From: Thermomicrobium sp. 4228-Ro
GTDB lineage: Bacteria; Chloroflexota; Chloroflexia; Thermomicrobiales; Thermomicrobiaceae
Reading direction: 5' to 3'
DNA: 64,000 nt
NCBI RefSeq assembly: GCF_026241205.1
Contig: NZ_JAPFQM010000001.1
Span: 1,736,001 to 1,800,000, forward strand
Shown: positions 27,323-38,203 of the stretch, one piece after another
Layout of the letters: each line of letters starts with the position of its first letter
How positions within the stretch are numbered: position 1 is the first letter of the stretch
Translations under genes and position numbers: made by a program
Notes under the pieces: model-generated
Told to the model about the DNA's origin: nothing
What the model saw: only the letters and a program-made list of their open reading frames with translations
Databases searched by the model: none

Positions 27323-28173
27323 CGAATGGTGATCGGTTCCACGCTGTCGCTCGCACCACACTCGTCCGGTGTGGTCAGGTGCTAGCTGACTTCGCCGGCT
27401 CGGTCGCGTTCTGGCTCTGTCCACGCTATCGACATGCTGCGGCATGCAATCTGGCCCAGGTGCTAGGGGAGCCCCCCTACTCACCGGTGGTGCGTCGGGC
27501 CGTGCAGGGTGCCTTCCGGGCGAGCGCGCGCAACTTCTTGGCACTCCTCACCTTGCGGCTCGCCAGCGGTTTTTGGTCTCCATCTGTGGAACTCGAGTGG
27601 AGCGATGGAGTGCCGCGCGTGGGTGAAGGTCCGATTGTCTTCGTTTCCGCACATCTTGGCCCGTTCGACGTTGTTGCAGCGCTTCTGTCCAAGCGCGGCT
27701 ACACGTTCCTCGTCCTGGCAGAGCCGATGCGTCCGGTGTGGCTCGATCGCTGCGTCCGCTGGTTGCGCGGACATCGGGGCGTGACCCTGGTGTCGCCGTC
27801 GCCTGCTGGCTTCCGAGCGGTGATCCGTGCCCTACGCTCAGGAATTCCGGTTGTCTTTCTGATCGACCGGGCGAGTGAGCGCGCTGGCCGGTCGATTCGC
27901 TTTTTCGGAAGGGCAGCGTGGTTCTCGGACGTTCCGATTCGGCTGGCGCGGCGTTTCGGCTGCCCCGTCGTTCCTGTCTTCGCGCAACGAACCGGGTACG
28001 GCTATCGCGTCAGTGTGGCGCCTGCGATCGACCTGGCAGCCAGGGATGAGGCGCACGTGACGGAACTCGGGGCGCTCGAACAGGTGGTTGCCCAGCTCGA
28101 ACAGGCGATCCGCGCGGCTCCCGATCAGTGGCTGGTCTTTCGTCCGGTCTGGTCGGTCGAGTCGGTTCTCTGA
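27319..28173 (+). CDS. lysophospholipid acyltransferase family protein (LpxL/PatA-like)
   Basis: This 284-residue peripheral membrane acyltransferase contains FVSAHLGPFDVVAALL, the HxxxxD catalytic motif, and VVFLIDRASERAGRSIRFFGRAAWFSDVPIRLARRFGCPVVPVFAQR, the second conserved block of the LpxL/PatA branch. It is translationally coupled (ATGA) to the CDP-alcohol phosphatidyltransferase. PatA acylates phosphatidylinositol mannosides in actinobacteria; here the acceptor may be a glycolipid or diol lipid (inference). Its 3' end overlaps the convergent rimO gene by 49 nt. Confidence 0.85.
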   Translation: MTNGDRFHAVARTTLVRCGQVLADFAGSVAFWLCPRYRHAAACNLAQVLGEPPYSPVVRRAVQGAFRASARNFLALLTLRLASGFWSPSVELEWSDGVPRVGEGPIVFVSAHLGPFDVVAALLSKRGYTFLVLAEPMRPVWLDRCVRWLRGHRGVTLVSPSPAGFRAVIRALRSGIPVVFLIDRASERAGRSIRFFGRAAWFSDVPIRLARRFGCPVVPVFAQRTGYGYRVSVAPAIDLAARDEAHVTELGALEQVVAQLEQAIRAAPDQWLVFRPVWSVESVL

Positions 28174-29537
28174 GAGTTTCGCCTGGGCGCGGTGCGGAGG
28201 GGAGCGACCGGCTCGGCCCAAAGATCGTACGGCTCGGCGTGGGTAATACGGACCGGCACGATCTGGCCGATAGGTAGCCGGCCGGGGACGAAGACGAGGC
28301 CGTCGACCTCAGGAGCATGGCGTGGAGCTCGGCCAGCAGCGATCGGTCGGCGACGGCCACGTTCGTCTTCGAGTTCACCCTGGCCTTCGATGAGAACTGG
28401 GAGTACTTGCCCGATGAGCGCTCGGTTCTTCTCGAGAGAGATGCGCTGCTGCAAGGCCATGAGTCTGGCACGTCGCTCCTCGGCGATGTCGAGGGATACC
28501 GGCGCACCGAGTCTGACGCTCGGTGTCGGCGATTCCGGCGAGTAGACGAAGACACCGACGTGGTCGAATTGCATTTCGGCAACGAATTCGTAGAGGCGAT
28601 GGAAGTGCTCTTCTGTTTCTCCTGGGAAACCGACGATGAAGGTCGTGCGAAGCGTGACGTTCGGAAGACGCTCACGGGCATACGCGATGAGCCGGCGATA
28701 GAACTGTGGATCGCTCGGTCGCGCCATCGCGCGGAGGATGGTCGGGTCGGCGTGCTGGAGCGGGATATCGAGGTAGGGGACGCACTGCGGGAGTTCAGCC
28801 ATCGTGTCGATGAGTCGGAACAGCAATGGCGTCGGATAGAGGTACAACAGGCGAAGCCATGGTAGTTCAGGCACCTGTTCAGCGATCAGGCGGAGGAGGC
28901 CGGGGAGACCATCGCGAATCCCGAGGTCAGCACCGTATCGAATAGTGTCCTGGGCGACCAGGACGACTTCCTTGCTGCCGGTATCGACGAGTTCCCGGAT
29001 CTCGCGGACGACGTCCGATGGTCGCTTGCTGACCTGGTTGCCCTTGATGAGAGGGATCGCACAAAAGGAGCAACGATGGTCGCAGCCGTCCGCGATCTTC
29101 ACATAGGCGCTCGGTCGGGCTGTCGGCAATCGATGGAAACTCGGAAAGACGGCCTCGTCGGCGCGCACACTCGCAATGGGGAGACCGAGCAGTTCAGCGA
29201 CCACAGCATCGATACGTGTCCACTCGCGGGTGGAGAGCAGCGCGTCGACTCCTTCCGGAACCTCCCGCCGGTGTTCGTCGAGACTGACCATACAACCAGC
29301 GGCGATGACGATCTGGTCGGGTCTCCGTTTGGCCAGCAGACGCTCGATCGCGGCGCGTGACTCCGCGCGTGCGGCAGCCAGGAACCCGCAGGTGTTGACG
29401 ATCAGGACTCGTGCCTTCCGTGGGTCGTCGGTCGGCTCGAGTCCCTGGGCGATCAGGCGCTGGGCCATACCCTCAGAGTCGACCTGATTCTTCGAACACC
29501 CGAGTGTCACGATATGGAAGCGGATCGGTGGCGTCAT
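28125..29537 (-). CDS. rimO: ribosomal protein S12 methylthiotransferase RimO
   Basis: This radical SAM enzyme adds a methylthio group to the conserved Asp of ribosomal protein S12. The 470-residue protein starts at ATG 29537 behind GGGGAGTAACG. The N-terminal UPF0004 domain has three Cys (TLGCSKNQVDSEG, NTCGF, AAGCM), and the radical SAM cluster is CDHRCSFCAIP with the RimO-type continuation LIKGNQVSKRPSDVV. A TRAM domain follows (about 375-440). A basic tail of some 30 residues extends past the usual end and overlaps the opposite acyltransferase gene. Confidence 0.93.
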   Translation of the reverse strand: MTPPIRFHIVTLGCSKNQVDSEGMAQRLIAQGLEPTDDPRKARVLIVNTCGFLAAARAESRAAIERLLAKRRPDQIVIAAGCMVSLDEHRREVPEGVDALLSTREWTRIDAVVAELLGLPIASVRADEAVFPSFHRLPTARPSAYVKIADGCDHRCSFCAIPLIKGNQVSKRPSDVVREIRELVDTGSKEVVLVAQDTIRYGADLGIRDGLPGLLRLIAEQVPELPWLRLLYLYPTPLLFRLIDTMAELPQCVPYLDIPLQHADPTILRAMARPSDPQFYRRLIAYARERLPNVTLRTTFIVGFPGETEEHFHRLYEFVAEMQFDHVGVFVYSPESPTPSVRLGAPVSLDIAEERRARLMALQQRISLEKNRALIGQVLPVLIEGQGELEDERGRRRPIAAGRAPRHAPEVDGLVFVPGRLPIGQIVPVRITHAEPYDLWAEPVAPLRTAPRRNSQRTDSTDQTGRKTSH

Positions 29538-29705
29538 CGTTACTCCCCATGCGTCTCCTTCGCTCGTCCGAGCAAGTATGCCCAGACATGGCCGGTACTC
29601 CCAGTCGTGAAACGCGAGATGGCAAGGCGTGCTCATCGTGTAGATCACTGACGAGTCATGATCGGGTCGGGAAGCGCATGGTGCCCGGTTGCAGCAGTGC
29701 AGTCG

Positions 29706-29735
29706 TTGTCCGAGTCGTGGGGAGTATGCTAGACT
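29706..29735 (+). promoter_or_regulatory. candidate promoter for tRNA-Ala (and possibly leuS)
   Basis: TTGTCC (29706-29711) and TAGACT (29730-29735) are spaced by 18 nt; an overlapping TATGCT (29725-29730) is an alternative -10. Transcription would begin about 18 nt before the tRNA. No separate promoter for leuS was found between the tRNA and the T-box leader. The remainder of the 223-nt gap to rimO shows nothing else. Confidence 0.45.
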
Positions 29736-29760
29736 AGTGGTTGCGCCAGGGAGTCGGCGC

Positions 29761-29832
29761 GGGGCTGTAGCTCAGTGGGAGAGCACAACGCTGGCAGCGT
29801 TGGGGTCAGGGGTTCGAGTCCCCTCAGCTCCA
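29761..29832 (+). tRNA. tRNA-Ala (anticodon GGC)
   Basis: All four arms fold: acceptor GGGGCTG/CAGCTCC with one G-U pair, D arm GCTC/GAGC, anticodon stem CAACG/CGTTG with loop CTGGCAG giving anticodon GGC, and T arm AGGGG/CCCCT with TTCGAGT loop. The discriminator is A at 29832. The next bases are CC followed by G, so the full CCA is not encoded and must be added. Confidence 0.97.
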
Positions 29833-29884
29833 CCGAGGAGCATCACCGTTCCACCGAAGGGTGCGACCGGTTGTCGTCATGTGA

Positions 29885-30117
29885 CGGGGAAGAGCGGCGA
29901 AGGGGAGCAGTAGCGGGCCGCAGCCGTTCAGCGAGCCGGTGGTCGGTGCGAGCCCGGTCGGCTCGAGGCCGTGAACTCGCCCCGGAGCTGCGCGAGCGAA
30001 AGCGCGAGTAGCTCGCGCCGGATCGTGCCCGTTACCGCACGGTGGAGGTGGGTGTCGCGCTGTCGACGCCAAGGAGGGTGGTACCGCGGGTCGGCCCGTC
30101 CCTTCGTGGGCGGGCCG
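29885..30117 (+). promoter_or_regulatory. T-box leader (leucine-type) of leuS
   Basis: The conserved T-box AGGGTGGTACCGCG is at 30075-30088. Upstream, AGTA (29909-29912) and GAA (29973-29975) fit the two halves of the specifier-loop S-turn, and the triplet after GAA is CTC (29976-29978), a Leu codon followed by a purine. A hairpin at 30092-30117 (CGGCCCG-T-CCC with GGGCGGGCCG) follows, but it lacks a U-tract. The element should sense uncharged tRNA-Leu and raise leuS expression. Stem boundaries are approximate. Confidence 0.88.
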
Positions 30118-30155
30118 TCGTGCGTTGGAGCCAGGAGCTGCAGGAGGGCACAGCG

Positions 30156-32645
30156 ATGACGACCACACAGCAGGAGCGCCGAACCGAGCGCTACGAGCCG
30201 CAGGTCATCGAGCCCAAGTGGCAAAAGATTTGGGAAGAGACCGGTATCTACCTGAATGTCCAGGAGGATCCGGCGAAGCCGAAGTGGTATCACCTCGTCA
30301 TGTTCCCGTATCCCTCGGGAAACCTCCATATCGGACACTGGTTCTCGTACGCGCCGGCTGACGCGGCTGCCCGTTACAAGCGGATGCGTGGGTACAACGT
30401 GCTCTTCCCGTTCGGGTTCGATGCCTTTGGACTGCCGGCAGAAAATGCGGCTATCAGGCACGGGATCCATCCACGGGTCTGGACCATGCAGAACATCGCT
30501 CACATGAAGAAGCAGCTTCGCTCGATGGGAGCGATGTTCGACTGGTCGAAGGAAGTCATCACCTGCCTCCCGGAGTATTACCGCTGGAATCAGTGGTTCT
30601 TCCTGCAGTTCTACAAGCGAGGGCTTGCCTACCGGGCGAAAGCACCGGTGTGGTGGTGCCCGACCTGTCAGACCGTTCTCGCGAACGAACAGGTGATCGA
30701 TGGGCGCTGCGAGCGGTGCGGTACCGAGGTGTACCGGCGCGATCTCGAGCAGTGGTTCCTGCGCATTACGGCCTACGCGGAGGAGTTGCTCCGTTTCGAC
30801 GGTATCGACTGGCCAGAGCGCGTCATCACGATGCAGCGCAACTGGATCGGCCGGTCGGAGGGTGCCCGCATCGTCTTCCACAGCGAGCAGGGCGATCCGA
30901 TCGAGGTGTTCACGACACGGCCGGACACCTTGTGGGGCGCGACGTTCATGGTTCTGGCGCCCGAGCACCCGCTGGTCCAAAAGTTGACGACACCGGATCG
31001 GAGAGCCGAAGTCGAGGCGTACATTGACCAGGCCCGCCGGCGAAGCGATATCGAGCGCACGTCGACCGAGCGTGAGAAGACGGGTGTCTTCATCGGCGCG
31101 TACGCGATCAATCCGGTCAATGGGCAACGTATCCCGATTTGGATCGCGGACTATGTCCTGATGCACTACGGCACAGGCGCGATCATGGCCGTACCAGCGC
31201 ACGATCAGCGCGACTTCGAGTTCGCGCGCCAGTTCGGCCTTCCGATCGTGGTCGTCATCCAGCCGCCCGACCGTACGCTTGACCCGGCCACGATGGAGGA
31301 GGCGTACGACGGTGATGGTGTCATGGTCAACTCCGGGCCGTTCGATGGTACGCCGACGGCGGGTGGCGAGGCGATCCGCAAGGTGATCGACTGGCTCGAG
31401 CAACAGGGGATCGGTCGTCGCGAGGTGACCTACCGGTTACGCGACTGGCTGATCTCGCGCCAACGCTATTGGGGCACACCGATCCCGATCGTGTACTGTG
31501 ATCGCTGCGGGATGGTTCCCGTTCCGGAGGATCAGTTGCCGGTGCTGCTCCCCGAGGATGCCGAGTTCATGCCGACTGGACAATCGCCGCTCGTCACGCA
31601 CGAGGACTTCGTCAACACGTCCTGCCCGCAGTGCGGCGGAACGGCACGGCGCGAGACCGATACGATGGATACCTTCGTCGACTCGTCTTGGTACTGGTAT
31701 CGGTACCTGAGTCCACATGACAGCGAGCGTCCGTTCGACCCGGACAAAGTCACGTACTGGACGCCGGTCGATCAGTACACCGGTGGGATCGAACACGCCA
31801 TCCTGCACCTCCTCTACAGCCGGTTCTGGACGAAGGTGCTGGCTGATCTGGGACTGGTGAACCACCGGGAGCCGTTCCTGCGCCTGTTCAATCACGGGGT
31901 GATCCTGGGCGAGGACGGCGAGAAAATGTCGAAGAGCCGCGGGAACGTCGTCGATCCGGACGACCTGGTTGCGCGACTCGGGGCAGATACGGTGCGCTTG
32001 TACTTGATGTTCATCGGCCCGTGGAGTCAAGGTGGGCCGTGGAGCTCGCGCGGCGTGGCCGGTGTGCAGCGTTTCCTGCAGCGTGTCTGGGCCCTGGTGA
32101 ACGAGACGCTCGACATATCGGTCGATACGGAAGACGACGACCAGGCACGCGCGTTGCGTCGTCTCGTGCATCGCACCATCAAGCAGGTCACTGACGATTT
32201 CGAGACCTTCAGTTTCAACACCGCGATCGCGCGCCTCATGGAGCTCGTGAACGAACTTTCACGATTGCGCGAGACTCCGGTTGTCCGGATGCCGGTGTGG
32301 CGGGAAGCGCTCGAGACGCTGGTGCTCCTGTTGGCGCCAGGCGCACCGCACATCGCGGAAGAACTGTGGGAACGTCTCGGGAAGCCGTACAGCGTGCATC
32401 TGCAGGCCTGGCCGAGCTACGATCCCGAACTCGCTGCTGAGGGGACGGTCGAGCTGGTGGTGCAGGTCAATGGGCGAGTTCGCGATCGTCTGGTGGTTCC
32501 GGTCGATATCAGCGAGGACGAAGCGGTCGCTCGGGCCCGCGCGACGGAACGCGTCCAGAGCTACCTTGCTGGGAAGCGGATCGAGCGCGTGATCTACGTA
32601 CCAGGACGGCTCGTCAACTTCGTCGTCAGCGAAGCAGCCGACTGA
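30156..32645 (+). CDS. leuS: leucyl-tRNA synthetase
   Basis: This 829-residue class I synthetase charges tRNA-Leu. ATG 30156 is set by AGGAGGG; the open frame upstream runs through the T-box. Motifs are HIGH as SGNLHIGHW, the zinc-like [13 protein letters not shown]...CERCG insertion, the CP1 editing domain with [12 protein letters not shown] and [27 protein letters not shown], and KMSKS in [12 protein letters not shown]. The anticodon-binding and C-terminal domains complete the bacterial form. Controlled by the T-box leader directly upstream. Confidence 0.97.
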   Translation: MTTTQQERRTERYEPQVIEPKWQKIWEETGIYLNVQEDPAKPKWYHLVMFPYPSGNLHIGHWFSYAPADAAARYKRMRGYNVLFPFGFDAFGLPAENAAIRHGIHPRVWTMQNIAHMKKQLRSMGAMFDWSKEVITCLPEYYRWNQWFFLQFYKRGLAYRAKAPVWWCPTCQTVLANEQVIDGRCERCGTEVYRRDLEQWFLRITAYAEELLRFDGIDWPERVITMQRNWIGRSEGARIVFHSEQGDPIEVFTTRPDTLWGATFMVLAPEHPLVQKLTTPDRRAEVEAYIDQARRRSDIERTSTEREKTGVFIGAYAINPVNGQRIPIWIADYVLMHYGTGAIMAVPAHDQRDFEFARQFGLPIVVVIQPPDRTLDPATMEEAYDGDGVMVNSGPFDGTPTAGGEAIRKVIDWLEQQGIGRREVTYRLRDWLISRQRYWGTPIPIVYCDRCGMVPVPEDQLPVLLPEDAEFMPTGQSPLVTHEDFVNTSCPQCGGTARRETDTMDTFVDSSWYWYRYLSPHDSERPFDPDKVTYWTPVDQYTGGIEHAILHLLYSRFWTKVLADLGLVNHREPFLRLFNHGVILGEDGEKMSKSRGNVVDPDDLVARLGADTVRLYLMFIGPWSQGGPWSSRGVAGVQRFLQRVWALVNETLDISVDTEDDDQARALRRLVHRTIKQVTDDFETFSFNTAIARLMELVNELSRLRETPVVRMPVWREALETLVLLLAPGAPHIAEELWERLGKPYSVHLQAWPSYDPELAAEGTVELVVQVNGRVRDRLVVPVDISEDEAVARARATERVQSYLAGKRIERVIYVPGRLVNFVVSEAAD

Positions 32646-32663
32646 GTCGAGCTGCGTCGTACG

Positions 32664-33296
32664 TCAGCGGCGACCGATCAGGTAGGCGAGCGTCGCGAAC
32701 GCCTCGCGGACGATGTACCAGCGTTCGAGCGGGGAGCCTGGGCGGATCGGGCTGTTCACTGCCGGTGAGCCGAGCGCGACGAAGCCGAGGTCGCGGGCCA
32801 TGAGCTTGCTGCGGAACAAATGGAACCCGTCGCTGACGAGTAACAGGCGCTGCACGCCACGAGCGTGCAGCGTGGTAGCAGCGGCCTCCAGACTCTGCCA
32901 GGTATTGCGCCCGACAGGAACCACCACGAGGGCCTCTGGCGGGATTCCGAGTTGCTGGAGGTAGCGAGCGCCGACCTCTGCTTCGGTGAGGTCATCGGGG
33001 GCAACGCTGCCACCCACCAAGACCACGGTCGAGGCATAGCCCTGGCGGTAGAGGGCGGCGGCATGATCGAGTCTGGCGCGGAAGGCACGAGTCGGTCGGC
33101 CGTTGTACTGAGCCGCACCGAGTACCACGATGGCGTCGGCGGGTGCCCGTTCGTCGTTCCGGGCCTGTGCTTCGATAGCCAGGGCGAGTACGAAGAGCGT
33201 CGTACCGGTGGCGAGTACGCTGAGACCGAGAAGGCCGAAGGCCATCCAGTGCAAGGAGTGTTGTCTGCTCCGAGTCGGGGCTGCCACCTGGGTCAT
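32664..33296 (-). CDS. YdcF family (DUF218) membrane protein
   Basis: This 210-residue protein has one N-terminal membrane segment (about 18-42) and a DUF218 domain: ADAIVVLGAAQYNGRPTRAFRARLDHAAALYRQG, VLVGGSVAPDDLTEAEVGARYL, VVPVGRNTWQSLEAA and LLVSDGFHLFRSKLMARDLG. Relatives such as SanA and ElyC affect envelope integrity and lipid-carrier use; the reaction is not established. ATG start behind GGAGGGAACG. It is divergent from recX across 58 nt and converges on leuS. Confidence 0.88.
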   Translation of the reverse strand: MTQVAAPTRSRQHSLHWMAFGLLGLSVLATGTTLFVLALAIEAQARNDERAPADAIVVLGAAQYNGRPTRAFRARLDHAAALYRQGYASTVVLVGGSVAPDDLTEAEVGARYLQQLGIPPEALVVVPVGRNTWQSLEAAATTLHARGVQRLLLVSDGFHLFRSKLMARDLGFVALGSPAVNSPIRPGSPLERWYIVREAFATLAYLIGRR

Positions 33297-33354
33297 CGTT
33301 CCCTCCTAGGTTAACTGTGCCAGATACGCTGACTGGATTCTCCGGAGGTGTTCG

Positions 33355-34002
33355 GTGGCGGAAGTCGAGCAACGCATAACCCGCCTGGCCCCGCACCCAC
33401 GACGGGCGGACCGATTCGTGGTGGAGCGGGACGGCGAACCCTGGCTCCTGCTCTCGGCAGCACGCGTTGCTGAGCTGGGGATCGTTGTCGGAGAGCGGTT
33501 GACGAGCGAGCGCGTCGCTGCGATCGAACGTGCAGGTGCAGTGGACGCTGCGATGGACATCGCCCTGCGTGCACTGGCAAGTCGACCACGCAGCGAGGCG
33601 GAACTCGCGCAACGACTGCGACAGGAGGGAACTGCCGAGGACATCGTCGCAGAGGTTCTCTCGCGGCTTCGGCATCTCGGCTATCTCGACGATCGTGCTT
33701 TCGCTGAGGCGTGGGTTACCCAGCGGCGTCGCTTCAGTCCTCGTGGGGCGGCTGCGTTGCGGCGTGAGCTCCGGGTCAGGGGCGTTGCGCCCGAGATCAT
33801 CGATGCCGTGGTCGGGAATGACTCGGTTGACGATTTGGAAGCGGCACGCGCGGTCGCACAGAAGCACTGGCATCGACTCCAGCGATTGGATCGGGCGGTG
33901 GCCGAGCGTCGATTGATCGGGGTTCTCCAGCGTCGGGGATTCTCCTGGTCGGTTATCCATCGCGTCGTCAAGAGCCTTCTCGAAGCCGAAGGCGAGGAGT
34001 AA
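33355..34002 (+). CDS. recX: regulatory protein RecX
   Basis: The 215-residue protein starts at GTG behind GGAGGTG. After about 65 residues of variable N-terminus, the three-helix RecX repeats follow: ALRALASRPRSEAELAQRLRQEG, VLSRLRHLGYLDDRAFAEAWVTQRRR, and RRELRVRGVAPEIIDAVV. RecX binds RecA filaments and limits their growth. recA, its usual neighbour, is not in this window. Confidence 0.9.
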   Translation: MAEVEQRITRLAPHPRRADRFVVERDGEPWLLLSAARVAELGIVVGERLTSERVAAIERAGAVDAAMDIALRALASRPRSEAELAQRLRQEGTAEDIVAEVLSRLRHLGYLDDRAFAEAWVTQRRRFSPRGAAALRRELRVRGVAPEIIDAVVGNDSVDDLEAARAVAQKHWHRLQRLDRAVAERRLIGVLQRRGFSWSVIHRVVKSLLEAEGEE

Positions 34003-34133
34003 TCTCGCCTGCCGCAGTACGTCGCCGCTGTGGCTCCGGCAGCCGCTTCGTTCCCCCATGTCCGAGCGTCGAGAGACAACCGTACGGGTCGCAAGAGAAG
34101 CGGACGTGGAGCGAACGGGATGCCGAATCCTGG

Positions 34134-34163
34134 TTGCTGGGGTGAACGGACACCGGGTATACT
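34134..34163 (+). promoter_or_regulatory. promoter for the MBL hydrolase-pyrG genes
   Basis: TTGCTG (34134-34139) and TATACT (34158-34163) are separated by 18 nt in the 240-nt gap after recX. Transcription would start near 34170, about 73 nt before the ATG at 34243. Confidence 0.55.
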
Positions 34164-34242
34164 GAGGTCCCGATGTGAACCGAAGAACCCTCGTCGTGCG
34201 TTCCGTCCTGTATCGGAACGAGAGCGAACGGACGGCTGGTCG

Positions 34243-36572
<2,330 letters not shown>

Positions 36573-36577
36573 GCGAG

Positions 36578-36607
36578 TTGCGGCGATCGGACAGTTTGTG
36601 ATAGGAT
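36578..36607 (+). promoter_or_regulatory. candidate ATP synthase operon promoter
   Basis: TTGCGG (36578-36583) and TAGGAT (36602-36607) are spaced by 18 nt, and the -10 is preceded by TG plus one base (TGATAGGAT), an extended -10. Transcription would start near 36614, about 30 nt before the first gene. It overlaps the end region of pyrG by none; pyrG stops at 36572. Confidence 0.5.
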
Positions 36608-36642
36608 GCGCAAGCGTGAGCGGGCCGGAGGACCGCCCGCCG

Positions 36643-36870
36643 ATGGTGAGGGGCTGGCAGACGATCGGTGTCGCCCTGAGTCTCGGCTTCACGGTCGTGT
36701 CGAGTCTCGTTTTGTGTATCGGCGGCGGCGTTCTCCTGGATAGGTGGCTCGGGACGGCGCCTGTCTTGACGCTTGTTGGTGTGGTGCTCGGGCTGGTAAC
36801 AGCCGGATACTCGTTCTACCAGCTGGCGGTGCTGGCGGGGAGTCGTCGAAATCAGCGCGGCGGGAGGTAG
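36643..36870 (+). CDS. AtpZ/AtpI-type ATP synthase accessory membrane protein
   Basis: This 75-residue protein (ATG 36643; a GTG at 36616 would be almost leaderless) has two membrane helices: VALSLGFTVVSSLVLCIGGGVLLDRWL and VLTLVGVVLGLVTAGYSFYQL. The GGGVLLDRWLGTAPVLTLVGVVLG pattern fits the AtpZ/AtpI group encoded at the head of many atp operons, which help assemble the c ring or carry ions. Followed 7 nt later by atpB. Confidence 0.82.
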   Translation: MVRGWQTIGVALSLGFTVVSSLVLCIGGGVLLDRWLGTAPVLTLVGVVLGLVTAGYSFYQLAVLAGSRRNQRGGR

Positions 36871-36877
36871 GGAGAGC

Positions 36878-37774
36878 GTGGAACTCCATATCTCGGTCAA
36901 GCCCGAGACCTTGTGGACTGTTTCGATACCCGGTACCAGTTTCGATCTCCGTATCACGAATTCGTTCCTCACGATGCTTCTCGTAATGCTTTTCCTCATC
37001 GTCGTCGGTGGGATCATCGCGCGACGGGCTCAGTTGGTGCCGGGTCGTTTCCAGTCGGTGTTCGAAATGGTTGTCGAATTCTTACTGGGACTGGTCGAGG
37101 GAACGGCGGGTAAGCAGCTCGGTCGGCGGATCTTTCCCCTCATCGGTGGACTGTTCATTTTCATTATCGTTGCGAACTACACCGGCCTGCTGCCGGGTAT
37201 CGGGACGATCGGTTTGCTGCACGAGACGACCGGTCATGCGCTCGTTGCGGCCACCGATGCTGCGGCCGAGGCTCAGCACGGGAAGGTGGCGCTCGTGCCG
37301 CTGTTCCGGCCACCGAGTGCCGATCTCAATATGACGCTCGCGATGGCGTTTATCAGTTACGTGGCATTCCAGATCGCTGGTCTGTCGGCACACGGGGTGT
37401 GGGGGCGGATCAAGCACATGGCGAATCCGCCTTTCCTGTTGCCGATCGAGATCATCAGTGAGCTCTCGCGGATCGTGTCCCTGTCGTTCCGTCTCTTCGG
37501 GAACATTTTCGCGGGCGAGACGTTGCTGACCGTCATGTACGGGATCGCGAACGCGATCAAGATCAGTGTCATCGGGCTCGTCATTCCGGTCATTTTCCTC
37601 TACCTCGAGGTTCTGTTCGGGTTCATCCAGGCGCTCATCTTCGCGGTGCTGACGTTGATTTACATTGCGCTGGCATCAGCCGACGGGCACGGGCACGAGG
37701 AACATGATGAGTCGGCTCATGCACGCAGCGCAACGGAGGAGATGCGCCAGGCGCGTCCGGTTGGTGCCGATTAG
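36878..37774 (+). CDS. atpB: ATP synthase F0 subunit a
   Basis: The 298-residue protein with GTG start has five or more membrane helices. The conserved half-channel helix reads ELSRIVSLSFRLFGNIFAGETLL with the essential Arg in SLSFRLFGN. FLYLEVLFGFIQALIFAVLTLIYIALA is the last helix. It is longer than the E. coli protein, with a periplasmic-side insertion rich in Ala/His (TGHALVAATDAAAEAQHGK) and a His/Glu-rich tail. It conducts protons past the c ring. Confidence 0.94.
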   Translation: MELHISVKPETLWTVSIPGTSFDLRITNSFLTMLLVMLFLIVVGGIIARRAQLVPGRFQSVFEMVVEFLLGLVEGTAGKQLGRRIFPLIGGLFIFIIVANYTGLLPGIGTIGLLHETTGHALVAATDAAAEAQHGKVALVPLFRPPSADLNMTLAMAFISYVAFQIAGLSAHGVWGRIKHMANPPFLLPIEIISELSRIVSLSFRLFGNIFAGETLLTVMYGIANAIKISVIGLVIPVIFLYLEVLFGFIQALIFAVLTLIYIALASADGHGHEEHDESAHARSATEEMRQARPVGAD

Positions 37775-37847
37775 GCGTGGGTACGAGGCGAGTCGAGAAG
37801 GGTTTTTCGGAGTCGTCGGGTCGGTTGGATGAAGGGAGGAAGGACGC

Positions 37848-38093
37848 GTGTTCGCCAATGTGACCGAACCGGGTGTCGTCGTACCGATGGCGGCGGCGCT
37901 GGCGATCGGGCTCGGTGCGCTGGGCCCGGGAATCGGCATCGGGCTCGCTGTCAAGGGGGCGATGGAAGCGATCGGCCGCAATCCGGAGGCCGAGGGGGCT
38001 GTGCGCCTCACGATGATCATCGGTGCGGCGCTCGCAGAGGCGGTCGCGATCTACGCGTTCGTGGTTGCCGTCATCATCGCGTTCGTGCTCTAA
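37848..38093 (+). CDS. atpE: ATP synthase F0 subunit c
   Basis: The 81-residue proteolipid starts at GTG behind GGGAGGAAGG. Helix 1 has the GALGPGIGIG glycine motif, the polar loop is GRNPEAEG, and helix 2 carries the ion-binding carboxylate Glu64 in ALAEAVAIYAF. The residue after Glu64 is Ala and no Na+-type Ser/Thr follows, so the ring is predicted to be proton-coupled. A strong hairpin lies between this gene and atpF. Confidence 0.96.
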   Translation: MFANVTEPGVVVPMAAALAIGLGALGPGIGIGLAVKGAMEAIGRNPEAEGAVRLTMIIGAALAEAVAIYAFVVAVIIAFVL

Positions 38094-38117
38094 GACCCGC
38101 AACGGATCGATGGGGGA

Positions 38118-38149
38118 GCGCCAGCAGTCAGCGTCGTGACTGCTGGCGC
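38118..38149 (+). promoter_or_regulatory. intercistronic hairpin between atpE and atpF
   Basis: GCGCCAGCAGTCA pairs perfectly over 13 bp with TGACTGCTGGCGC around a GCGTCG loop, 25 nt after the atpE stop and 54 nt before atpF. There is no U-tract, so it is unlikely to be a full terminator. It could protect the atpE message or act as a partial barrier, matching the need for many c subunits per complex (inference). Confidence 0.62.
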
Positions 38150-38203
38150 CTGATCCCGCCCGAAGAGCGGTAAGACGGAGTCGAGGAGGGGCTGGGCAAG
38201 ACG

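Noticed and set aside
30092-30117. Definite rho-independent terminator in the leuS leader
   Set aside because: The stem is good but no U-tract follows (TCGTGCGTTGG), so a transcriptional mechanism cannot be asserted.
36616-36642. GTG 36616 as the start of the AtpZ/I-like protein
   Set aside because: It falls about two bases after the predicted transcription start and adds only SGPEDRPP-type residues; ATG 36643 begins directly before the first helix. The choice is not certain.
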